Assembly: GCA_949289625.1 (NCBI GenBank)
Contig: CASEPH010000020.1
Location: 1 to 13,078, forward strand
DNA length: 13,078 nucleotides
Reading direction: 5' to 3'
Origin: an uncultured Clostridia bacterium
GTDB lineage: Bacteria > Bacillota_A > Clostridia > Oscillospirales > Oscillospiraceae
Part shown: piece by piece, positions 7,603-13,078 of the stretch
Numbering within the stretch: position 1 is the first letter of the stretch
How the letters are laid out: each line of letters begins with the position of its first letter
Notes under the pieces: model-generated
The model's input: only the letters and a program-made list of their open reading frames with translations
Databases searched by the model: none
What the model was told of the DNA's origin: nothing
Program-made: the position numbers and the translations under genes

Positions 7603-8667
7603 TCATCCGCCTGCGCCGAGCAGGGGCAGATCATATTTGAAAAGGACCTCATTGATTTCAAAAATATCGTATCTGCCATTGATGATGAAGAACTCTACAA
7701 TGACGTCAAACTTCTGGCTGTGGGACAGCGCATATCCAGCCCGCTCCAGGAGATCATCGGTCTCGTCCAAGGTCAGCTCCAGCGCGACAGCCAGGGCCAG
7801 GATCGTCCGCTTGCCGGGCATATAGCCCTTGCCGGTACGAATTTTGGAGAACAGCTTTCGATCGATATTCGCCCGTTTGTACACCTGCACATCGGTCTTT
7901 CCCTTGGCGTCAATCAGGCGGAGCAGCGCAATGTTGAAGGGCTCGTCCAATTTCTCAATCGCGGCAGCCAGGCCCCTGGGGGCGGCCTTAGGCTTAGGGG
8001 AGGAGGAGAATGACGGTGCACAGGCCGGATGCGGTGCCGATGCCGCCGGACTCTCGGCAGAGGATGTCACCATCCCGGCAGTCAGCGCGTTATACTCTGT
8101 TTCCAGCAGTTCCCGGCGGGTGAGTTGGCGGGCATCCACATAGTTTTCATCTATGTAGCTCTCCACCGCCCCAAGCAGTTCTTTGCTGACCGCGAAGGCA
8201 GCCCGGTCAAAAATCACCAGATACACCTCCATATCGTGGTCCGCGAGGAAGTCCTTGATGGCCGCGGACGCCACCTGGAGGGCTTCATCCTTGGGGTAGC
8301 CGTAAATGCCGCTGGATATCAGGGGGAATGCGATGCTCCTGCACCCGTTCTGAAGAGCCAGCTTGAGAGACTCCAGGTAAGCGGAGCGGAGCAGCTGCGC
8401 GCTCTGCTTGGCGTCCCAGCGCCGATACACGGGACCGGCGGCATGGATGACAAACCGGGCCGGGAGATTAAAGCCAGGAGTGATGGCCGCCTGGCCTGTC
8501 TTTATGGGAGAAAGCTTATCACAGGCTGCCTGCAGCTTCTCAGGCCCTGCCGCCCTAAAAATCGCTCCGCAGACACCGCCTCCCATGGCGAGCTCGGTAT
8601 TGGCCGCGTTGACAATGGCATCCACCTGCATCTGTGTTATATCCTGCTGAATAATTGTAAAGGGCAT
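7603..8667 (-). CDS. Macrodomain protein with C-terminal HTH-like domain
   Basis: The product has 354 residues. Residues 1-170 form a macrodomain, a fold that binds ADP-ribose and in some members removes it from proteins or from O-acetyl-ADP-ribose. Visible motifs are VDAIVNAANTELAMGGGVCG (15-34), the HAAG segment (75-78) and ISSGIYGYP (117-125). YmdB/MacroD enzymes have GGGVDGAIHRAAG; here it reads GGGVCGAIFRAAG, so the catalytic-region Asp and His are Cys and Phe. A Ser/Ala/Pro-rich linker (about 200-230) leads to a helical C-terminal domain (about 235-350) that resembles an XRE-like helix-turn-helix (VYKRANIDRKLFSKIRTGKGYMP, in part). The ATG at 8667 has GGAGG eight bases upstream, overlapping the stop codon of the zinc-ribbon gene, so translation is probably coupled. 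An upstream in-frame ATG at 8721 is disfavoured. Confidence 0.92.
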   Translation of the reverse strand: MPFTIIQQDITQMQVDAIVNAANTELAMGGGVCGAIFRAAGPEKLQAACDKLSPIKTGQAAITPGFNLPARFVIHAAGPVYRRWDAKQSAQLLRSAYLESLKLALQNGCRSIAFPLISSGIYGYPKDEALQVASAAIKDFLADHDMEVYLVIFDRAAFAVSKELLGAVESYIDENYVDARQLTRRELLETEYNALTAGMVTSSAESPAASAPHPACAPSFSSSPKPKAAPRGLAAAIEKLDEPFNIALLRLIDAKGKTDVQVYKRANIDRKLFSKIRTGKGYMPGKRTILALAVALELTLDETDDLLERAGYALSHSQKFDVIVEFFIINGRYDIFEINEVLFKYDLPLLGAGG

Positions 8668-8671
8668 GCTT

Positions 8672-8857
8672 TTACCTCCCATCTGTTTCCGACAGCTCCT
8701 CATAGCAGTCTTCCGTCTCAAAGCACCTTCTCAGGTAATCATGGCCGCCGTCCACGCTGCACGCGCCGCATGAGCATGTCACAAAATCATGCACGCTTTT
8801 GGATTCGATAATGTCTCCGCATTTGAGACAGCGGATGCGGTTTTTTAGTATTTTCAT
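8672..8857 (-). CDS. Small CxxC/CxC zinc-ribbon protein
   Basis: The product has 61 residues with no signal peptide. Cys10-x2-Cys13 and Cys28-x-Cys30 (plus Cys33) are spaced as in a small zinc ribbon, and a VDGGHDYLRRC segment follows. I recognise this as a conserved small protein found in Clostridia (DUF7695-like from memory), of unknown function. The ATG at 8857 has GGAGG nine bases upstream. It is the first clear gene of the operon with the macrodomain and vWA genes; only four bases separate its stop codon from the macrodomain start. Its size and Cys pattern suggest nucleic-acid or protein binding, which is inference. Confidence 0.8.
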   Translation of the reverse strand: MKILKNRIRCLKCGDIIESKSVHDFVTCSCGACSVDGGHDYLRRCFETEDCYEELSETDGR

Positions 8858-8955
8858 GATGATTGCCTCCTCTTATAGTCGAATATCTTATCTCCGCTGC
8901 GGATATCCGCAGCGGCTGTCTTAGCTGTTTTCATATAGCTTTCTGTGCGCCGCAT
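8854..8955 (-). CDS. Possible 33-codon leader ORF before the zinc-ribbon gene
   Basis: An open frame starts at ATG 8955 (or ATG 8934, 26 codons) and ends in TGA overlapping the zinc-ribbon start as ATGA. It runs through the 22-bp palindrome in frame and is rich in Lys, Arg, Ala and Ser. Neither start has a convincing ribosome binding site. It may be chance, a leader peptide or the tail of a lost gene. The ATGA overlap is the main reason to list it. Confidence 0.2.
   Translation of the reverse strand: MRRTESYMKTAKTAAADIRSGDKIFDYKRRQSS
8894..8915. repeat. Perfect 22-bp palindrome upstream of the zinc-ribbon/macro/vWA operon
   Basis: CCGCTGCGGAT and its exact reverse complement ATCCGCAGCGG abut at 8904/8905. 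It lies 37-58 bases upstream of the zinc-ribbon ATG. As RNA it gives a 9-bp GC-rich stem with an AUAU loop, with no U-tract after it on the minus strand. The symmetry and location fit an operator for a dimeric repressor or a leader hairpin. The HTH-like C-terminus of the macrodomain protein is a possible binder, which is speculation. Confidence 0.7.
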
Positions 8956-9233
8956 GGTGAAAATTGTTATTTATAGCCACTTCTTCCTCTTAAAATACCA
9001 TCCAATCATCCAAAAATGTTCCAATACCGCTTGGTATTGAGTTTGGATAAAAGTACACCGTCTCCACATGTGTTGAAGCTATGAAACAGATTCCCAAAAG
9101 GCAAACTTCAGCCTTGACGGAAAACCTTTTTCATAAATATTTATTTACAACTCGAAATTTTTAAATTTTATCCTCAATCTATTAGCACATTCTACAGCTA
9201 TCCCTTGTAGGTTTTTTACTTCTATAGAGCAGT
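8956..9233. other. AT-rich intergenic stretch
   Basis: I see no supported gene here. It contains the probable terminator at 9012-9040 and a weak 5-bp hairpin near 9100-9117. An open stretch of about 31 codons without a start codon lies on the minus strand from about 9239 to 9148, ending in TAA. That stretch directly follows the small ORF 9234-9404 in another frame and could be its frameshifted tail. Confidence 0.4.
9012..9040 (-). terminator. Probable intrinsic terminator of the retron operon
   Basis: On the minus strand CAATACC and GGTATTG form a 7-bp stem with a 4-base loop (9022-9039), with one further G-U pair outside. Four bases later comes UUUUU (9012-9016). It lies after the last ORF of the retron-side transcript and before the zinc-ribbon operon. 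The stem is only moderately GC-rich, so strength is uncertain. Confidence 0.45.
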
Positions 9234-9404
9234 TTATGTACGCTTACACTGCTGACTTTGAAATGCAGAAAGATTTTTCATGACCATTCTGTATTCTTCT
9301 AATTCTTCGTCATTCATCGCCATAATTGAGCATACATCTTGATCCTCCACCTGCAAATACGTTGTCAATCGCTTTACCCAAGCATATCTCAATGCCGACT
9401 CCAT
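9234..9404 (-). CDS. Hypothetical 56-residue protein or gene remnant
   Basis: This short open frame starts with ATG at 9404, 30 bases after the stop of the broken ATP-binding gene. It encodes a mostly helical, charged peptide containing MNDEELEEYRMVMKNLSAFQ. I do not recognise the family. There is no clear Shine-Dalgarno sequence, which weakens the call. Another frame stays open for about 31 codons directly after its stop, so it may be the front part of a frameshifted gene of about 90 codons. Placement at the end of the retron transcript suggests co-transcription if it is real. Confidence 0.35.
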   Translation of the reverse strand: MESALRYAWVKRLTTYLQVEDQDVCSIMAMNDEELEEYRMVMKNLSAFQSQQCKRT

Positions 9405-9434
9405 AGTATACTTATAATCCGGTTAGTCATCATC

Positions 9435-10609
9435 TCAAGTTTTATCTCCTCCATTAATTTTCCAATATCCTTTTCGATCAGAACCTACACGTGAAATCTT
9501 GCCTTCTTCTTTTAACGTTTTTATGACGCGAGCTACTTTACGCGTACTGATTTCCAAAACAGAACTCAACTCCTTTGCTGTAGCATTTGGTTTTTGTGAC
9601 AAAACCCTAATCATCTTCTTTTCTATGCCATTTTCATTGCCGCTATCGCTGCCATTTTCATTGCCGTTGGCAATGATCGGCATTTTCTGTGCATTTTCAA
9701 ACGGAAATACCGCCTTTATAAAGTGCTCCGATATCTCAAATATGTCTTTATGGTATGCTTTCAATATCCTGCTCATTCCGGATCCAAGCTGTTCTACCAG
9801 TCCTACATCTTTGAATACACGCATCAGTTCTCTGTTCCTGGGCATACTGCTGCAGCTAAAGAAATCATCCACACTTTGTCCAGGGATAAGTCCGCCATAC
9901 GATGTAATTGTGATCCTGTCACTGAAAATCTCGAATACCGGAGGTATCTCTCTTGTGAAATCATTGTGGACGATAGCATTAATGACGGCTTCTCTAAGTG
10001 CCACAGGATCAACTAGGTTCTTCTCTATCCTTGTTGTGCTTGTCACTTTGGTAAGGGTAATGTTCTCAATCTTCAGCTTATCCAAAACATTCTTTGTCGC
10101 CTTGATCAGAGAACAGTATCCATATTCCTCATTTTCTATCAGATCGACTTTATCCATTCCGGCATATTTGGCAACTTTGATTGAGACTCCATTCTCATCT
10201 GCTAATAAATATGCAATATAATTATATTTTCCATCCGGTGTATACAGTTCCAGGCTGCTCGCAAAATTCTGATTAAGTTCAAGGCCTCGTTCCTGGTAAT
10301 ATATCTTTTGATATAGTATGGCTTTTCCAGGCCGCTTGAAACTATAATCTTTATGATCGGAACATTTTCGATAATTTCCGATACAATATCAAACAACCCC
10401 ATAGTAGATGGAAGGATATTATTTTTGATGCGATCCGCGATTTTTAACTGTGTTTCATCCAACTCTTTATTCATAATAGGATGTCCATCATCGTCTAATC
10501 CAATATAAAGTACGCCGCCTTCCCGGTTATTCAGAAAAGCTACGATCTCTTTCTCCATTTTGTCATTTAAAATAGATTTAAATTCTACCCGATTACTTTC
10601 GTGTAGCAT
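9435..10609 (-). pseudogene. AlbA_2 (Schlafen-like) ATP-binding protein gene, broken by internal deletion and frameshift
   Basis: The 5' part (10609 to about 10301, 103 residues) is an AlbA_2/Schlafen-type domain: NRVEFKS, then GGVLYIGLDDDG and KIADRIKNN, up to EKPYYIKRY. The frame then shifts and stops at 10202. The 3' part continues in a different frame from about 10304 (IYYQERGLELN) to the TGA at 9435. It contains YTPDGKYNYIAYLLADENG, the GHKL-like block NPVALREAVINA-type (here DPVALREAVINAIVHND), GLVEQLGSGMSRILKAY, and a C-terminal winged helix. Family members carry about 60-70 residues between these blocks (a GCFIR.GS.. segment) that are missing here. The junction is AAGATAT (10301-10307), which could have been present at both ends. 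The start has GGAGGGG five bases upstream and overlaps the reverse transcriptase gene by 25 bases. The intact protein probably had about 450-460 residues. Confidence 0.85.
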
Positions 10610-11553
10610 CTAACCCCTCCATTTCTATAATATCTATTTCTTGACAGTTCCTTTAATTCTTTATCAAAATGTTTTATAAAATTGTAAATTTCCGGAAAAA
10701 TATCCGAATCTATTTGACGCAAAGAGCACAACATTCCATTCAATTTTTCTATTTCATATAAATTACGAGCTGCTTTACACTCCTTATATTTATCTAATAT
10801 TTGTTTCTTTTTACTATTACGAATTTTCAACTCACCATTATATATTCCCACGCCAGTAACAACCTTAAACGCATCTGGTTGATAATAATGATCTTTTTTT
10901 ATTTTTGCCTTCAAACCGTTTTCCTTCAGCAAAACTGCAACATCTTTCCGCAATTTCATAGAAATCGGCCCCGTTGATGAAAACGTCATGTCATCAACGT
11001 ATAGTGTAAATATACAATTATTTTCTAACGCAATTTCTTTAATCTGCTCAAACATTTTAGAATATGCCCAATATACAATAAGCTGACTAGTCGGACTTCC
11101 TGTTGGTAATGTCCCGTTATATGTTACTAATTCTGTCATTAACCAACAAATGTCATTTTCCATTTGAAACAGATTTTTAAACAAAGCATATATCTTTCCT
11201 CTCTGCACCGAATCATAGAATTGCGATATATCCATCGTCTTTACAAAAGAACTTTTAATATGTCTTTGTGCGTTAGTTATGTAACTATGATATTTCTTTC
11301 CTGATATAACCCATTCCGGTGTTTCTATTCTAGCTAATAATCTACATAATCTTTTTTGAATCACCATTAATTCTTTCGGTGGCACTGTAAAATGTCGTTC
11401 TCCTCCAGTCGGCTTTGGCTTTGAGAAACAATTATATTGGTATTCATGTGATATACAAAAATACTCCTCAGGCAGGCCGAGAAGTATCGCTAATTTTTTT
11501 CTATTTCTTATTTTATATAAAGGGCTTTTTTCCAAAGGATATATTTTATTCAT
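10585..11553 (-). CDS. Retron-type reverse transcriptase
   Basis: The product is an RNA-directed DNA polymerase of 322 residues, the usual retron length. It has the palm motifs: DISQFYDSV (108-116, motif A), LPTGSPTS (149-156, the retron LPxGxPTS motif) and YVDD (185-188, catalytic). It also has the two retron hallmarks, NAxxH as NAQRH at 94-98 and VTG at 232-234. There is no maturase or integrase domain, so it is not a group II intron protein. In retrons the enzyme copies part of a structured partner RNA into msDNA that stays joined to it. ATG 11553 overlaps the end of the HTH gene (ATGAATAA), with GGAG nine bases upstream. Its 3' end overlaps the AlbA_2 gene. It is AT-rich compared with flanking housekeeping genes, which suggests horizontal transfer. 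All key residues appear intact. Confidence 0.92.
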   Translation of the reverse strand: MNKIYPLEKSPLYKIRNRKKLAILLGLPEEYFCISHEYQYNCFSKPKPTGGERHFTVPPKELMVIQKRLCRLLARIETPEWVISGKKYHSYITNAQRHIKSSFVKTMDISQFYDSVQRGKIYALFKNLFQMENDICWLMTELVTYNGTLPTGSPTSQLIVYWAYSKMFEQIKEIALENNCIFTLYVDDMTFSSTGPISMKLRKDVAVLLKENGLKAKIKKDHYYQPDAFKVVTGVGIYNGELKIRNSKKKQILDKYKECKAARNLYEIEKLNGMLCSLRQIDSDIFPEIYNFIKHFDKELKELSRNRYYRNGGVRCYTKVIG

Positions 11554-11845
11554 TTTCTAAATCTCCTAGTTTTTCAAGTATTTTAAGAAATTTCATTCCT
11601 GCAGATGCTATTCTCTGCTTATTATCCTTTTTCTCATTTTCGTCCTCTAAAGATTCGGCAAACAACAATAATGTGGATTTTTTCATATCAAATACTTTTG
11701 CATATCGATCAAGTACGTCTAACGTGGGTTGCTTTCTATTATTTTCCAGTTCGGAAACATAGCTTTGTGACAATCCAAGCATTTTGGCCAACTCTGTCGA
11801 TTTATATCCATAAAAAATCCGCAATAACCTTAAAGCTTCGCCCAT
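11546..11845 (-). CDS. XRE-family helix-turn-helix protein of the retron operon
   Basis: The product is a 99-residue DNA-binding protein. Residues 4-58 form a Cro/C1-type HTH: LRLLRIFYGYKSTELAKMLG, then LSQSYVSELENNRKQPTLDVL with the recognition helix. The C-terminal 40 residues are charged and probably helical, perhaps for dimerisation. I start it at ATG 11845, with GGAG six bases upstream; a longer frame, to 11887, would run into the stem and U-tract of the leader RNA. It overlaps the reverse transcriptase start by eight bases, so the two are translationally coupled. It may repress the promoter at 12151-12178, or act as the retron partner protein; HTH proteins are known in some retron types. 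Confidence 0.88.
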   Translation of the reverse strand: MGEALRLLRIFYGYKSTELAKMLGLSQSYVSELENNRKQPTLDVLDRYAKVFDMKKSTLLLFAESLEDENEKKDNKQRIASAGMKFLKILEKLGDLENE

Positions 11846-11863
11846 AATATACTCCAATCTACA

Positions 11864-12144
11864 CATAAAAAATAGATTAGTTGGCATTAAGATAAGTTAT
11901 CTAAAAATAACTCAATAATAGTTTTTCAAACCACCGACTAATCTATCATTAAAGCGTGTTCCATCCACACGCTTGCAGCGGGATAGCATCATTCTGGATT
12001 CCACTCTCCATACATGGTGAATCCGACACCATGGAACAAGGGACCCTCGATACACTGCCCGGGTTTAATTTTAAGGTTTTACCTTCCAAGCATTTCTGCT
12101 CACGTTAATTCTACTGGATGGATATGCCTCTTATTTGTTAAAGT
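11864..12144 (-). ncRNA. Candidate retron msr-msd RNA (structured leader)
   Basis: About 280 bases without an ORF lie between a strong promoter and the HTH gene, ahead of a retron reverse transcriptase. The minus-strand RNA has many stems. They are AGCA-GAAA-UGCU (12089-12100), AAGG/CCUU (12073-12085), CAUGGUG/CACCAUG (12013-12033), and AAGCGUGU/ACACGCUU, an 8-bp stem with a 7-base loop (11952-11974). A UUAUUUUUAG-type hairpin AGUUAU/AUAACU and a 10-bp closing stem (11872-11946) follow. The loop GGAUGGA with its flanking U (11960-11967) can pair with UCCAUCCA at 12115-12122 near the 5' end. The best a1/a2-like pairing I found is UAGAAUUAAC (12104-12113) with GUUAUUUUUA (11902-11911), nine of ten positions counting one G-U. 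The msd boundaries and branching G are not resolved. Confidence 0.6.
11867..11946 (-). terminator. Stem plus U-tract at the end of the retron leader RNA
   Basis: AUAGAUUAGU (11937-11946) and ACUAAUCUAU (11872-11881) are exact complements, enclosing 55 bases that contain an inner 6-bp hairpin. The stem can gain GG/CC beyond one mismatch. Six U follow (11867-11872). It could end or pause the leader RNA before the HTH gene, or form part of the msd. The large loop makes a classic intrinsic terminator uncertain. Confidence 0.4.
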
Positions 12145-12150
12145 AATTTA

Positions 12151-12178
12151 ATAATACCATAAAAGCAAAGGATGTCAA
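12151..12178 (-). promoter_or_regulatory. Strong sigma-A-type promoter of the retron operon
   Basis: TTGACA (12173-12178), an exact -35, is followed after 16 bases by TATTAT (12151-12156), five of six -10 matches. The start site would be near 12144. It lies in the AT-rich gap after the rlmD stop and points into the structured leader. It is the best promoter in the window. Confidence 0.75.
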
Positions 12179-12261
12179 GATATTTTATCGCAAATAGTAA
12201 TATTTTATTTCTTACCATATCTAACGCCCCCTTTTAAGGAAATTCGGACTAAAGTCAAAAT
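12179..12261. other. AT-rich gap after the rRNA methyltransferase gene
   Basis: No ORF is supported here. Two small palindromes (GACTTTAGTC near 12247 and CCTTAAAAGG near 12231) are seen, neither with a U-tract good enough to call a terminator. Confidence 0.35.
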
Positions 12262-13078
12262 TCAAAAAATCTTATTTCTACTTCTCTCCAGCTTCACACA
12301 GACCTCGCAGTGAGTCCCCTGCGCAAACTGATCCACCCCCCGCACCTTCGTCACCTCATACCCCCCATCCCGCAGCACCCGCAGGTCCCGCGCCAGGGTA
12401 GCTGAGTCGCAGCTCACATACACCACCCGCTTCGGCTCCATCTTAAGGATTGTCTCCAGGCAGACACTGTCGCAGCCCTTCCGCGGAGGATCCACCACGA
12501 TCACGTCCGCCCGCTCCCCAGTGCGGGCGAACTCCCGGGGGAGCACCTCCTCGGCCTTCCCCACAAAAAATTCCGCGTTCTCTATCCCATTGATGGAGGC
12601 GTTCCTGCGGGCATCCTCGATAGCCTGGGGCACAATCTCCACCCCGTAGACCTTGCGGGCCTTCTGGGCCAGGAAGAGGGAAATAGTCCCGATGCCGCAG
12701 TACAGATCCCACACAATCTCATCCCCAGTGAGACCCGCATACGCCAGGGCCTCCCCGTAGAGCTTTTCCGTCTGCACAGGGTTCACCTGATAGAAGGACA
12801 GGGGGGAAATCTGGTAGCGCACCCCGCCGATAAAATCCTCGATATAGCCTGGCCCCCAGAGATTCACAATCTCCTTTCCCATAATCACATTGGTCCGCTC
12901 CTGATTGATGCTAAGGGAAATGCTGGTCATGCCCTCCACATCCCGAAGCCGCTTTGCCAGGACATCGCTGTGGGGCAGGCTGCGCCCATTAATAATAAGA
13001 CAGACCATAAGCTGGCCTGTCTTAAAGCCCTTCCGTATAAGCGCGTGGCGGACCAGACCGGTATGGCTCTCCTCATCA
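12262..13078 (-). CDS. rlmD: 23S rRNA (uracil-C5)-methyltransferase, RumA/RlmD family, 5' end outside window
   Basis: This SAM-dependent enzyme methylates a uracil of 23S rRNA at C5. The last 272 codons are visible and the frame stays open to the right edge, so the N-terminal TRAM and iron-sulfur part are missing. From the right: HTGLVRHALIRKGF, FIGGVRYQISPLSFYQVNP, SAM motif VWDLYCGIGTISLFLA, then VDPPRKGCD. The catalytic-Cys segment is VSCDSATLARDL and the end HCEVCVKL holds the general-base Glu. These match the TrmA/RumA family. Firmicute paralogues (RlmCD-type) modify different or two uracils, so the exact target, and hence the symbol, is uncertain. The gene is GC-rich like hisS and aspS, and marks the right border of the AT-rich island. 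Confidence 0.93.
   Translation of the reverse strand, partial: DEESHTGLVRHALIRKGFKTGQLMVCLIINGRSLPHSDVLAKRLRDVEGMTSISLSINQERTNVIMGKEIVNLWGPGYIEDFIGGVRYQISPLSFYQVNPVQTEKLYGEALAYAGLTGDEIVWDLYCGIGTISLFLAQKARKVYGVEIVPQAIEDARRNASINGIENAEFFVGKAEEVLPREFARTGERADVIVVDPPRKGCDSVCLETILKMEPKRVVYVSCDSATLARDLRVLRDGGYEVTKVRGVDQFAQGTHCEVCVKLERSRNKIF

Noticed and set aside
8858..9434. CRISPR array, tRNA or attachment site in the gap beside the retron
   Set aside because: I see no regularly spaced repeats, no cloverleaf, no integrase and no flanking direct repeats. Only a terminator-like stem and a short ORF are present.
9499..10221. 240-residue plus-strand frame opposite the AlbA_2 gene
   Set aside because: It is antisense to a recognisable protein frame and is low-complexity Leu/Phe/Ser-rich, as expected of a shadow.
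10585..11553. Group II intron or diversity-generating reverse transcriptase
   Set aside because: There is no maturase or endonuclease domain, no intron ends, and no template/variable repeat pair in the window. NAxxH and VTG point to a retron.
11872..11946. The 10-bp inverted repeat as the retron a1/a2 pair
   Set aside because: It would enclose only 55 bases, too small for msr plus msd, and leave the upstream structured RNA unexplained. It fits better as a terminal stem or part of the msd.

Overview
The window looks like chromosomal DNA of a clostridial Firmicute, most likely a Lachnospiraceae-type gut bacterium. The grounds are the hisS-aspS gene pair, strong GGAGG-type ribosome binding sites, and protein sequences typical of Clostridia. 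The species cannot be fixed from sequence alone. Every gene I can support lies on the minus strand, so the window is read from its right end to its left. Much of it is GC-rich housekeeping DNA, interrupted by an AT-rich accessory island at about 8,900-12,260.

Reading in the direction of transcription: (1) The 3' part of an rlmD/rumA-type 23S rRNA uracil-C5 methyltransferase enters from the right edge and stops at 12262. (2) A strong sigma-A-like promoter (12151-12178) then drives an untranslated, hairpin-rich leader of about 280 nt. The leader ends in a stem plus six-U tract. After it come a small XRE-type helix-turn-helix gene, a reverse transcriptase with the retron hallmarks NAxxH, YxDD and VTG, and an AlbA_2/Schlafen-like ATP-binding gene. 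The three genes overlap or nearly overlap and look like one retron operon, with the leader as the candidate msr-msd RNA. The third gene is broken by an internal deletion with a frameshift, apparently between 7-bp AAGATAT repeats. A 56-codon small ORF and a probable terminator (9012-9040) follow. (3) A three-gene operon encodes a small CxxC/CxC zinc-ribbon protein, a macrodomain protein with a C-terminal HTH-like domain, and a von Willebrand factor A protein with an intact MIDAS. It is preceded by a perfect 22-bp palindrome. (4) A large UvrD/Rep-type (helicase IV-like) helicase carries a nuclease-like insertion, two topoisomerase-type zinc ribbons and a RecQ RQC-like C-terminus. It is followed closely by a small YjbR/MmcQ-family gene. 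(5) hisS has its own candidate promoter and a GC-rich 5' stem-loop. aspS follows and runs off the left edge.

The retron island is the most interesting part: reverse transcriptase, HTH partner, structured leader RNA and a decayed third component sit together. Which part would be the effector is not obvious from sequence. The zinc-ribbon/macrodomain/vWA operon next to it is a second accessory system, of unknown function, that pairs ADP-ribose recognition with a metal-dependent adhesion fold.
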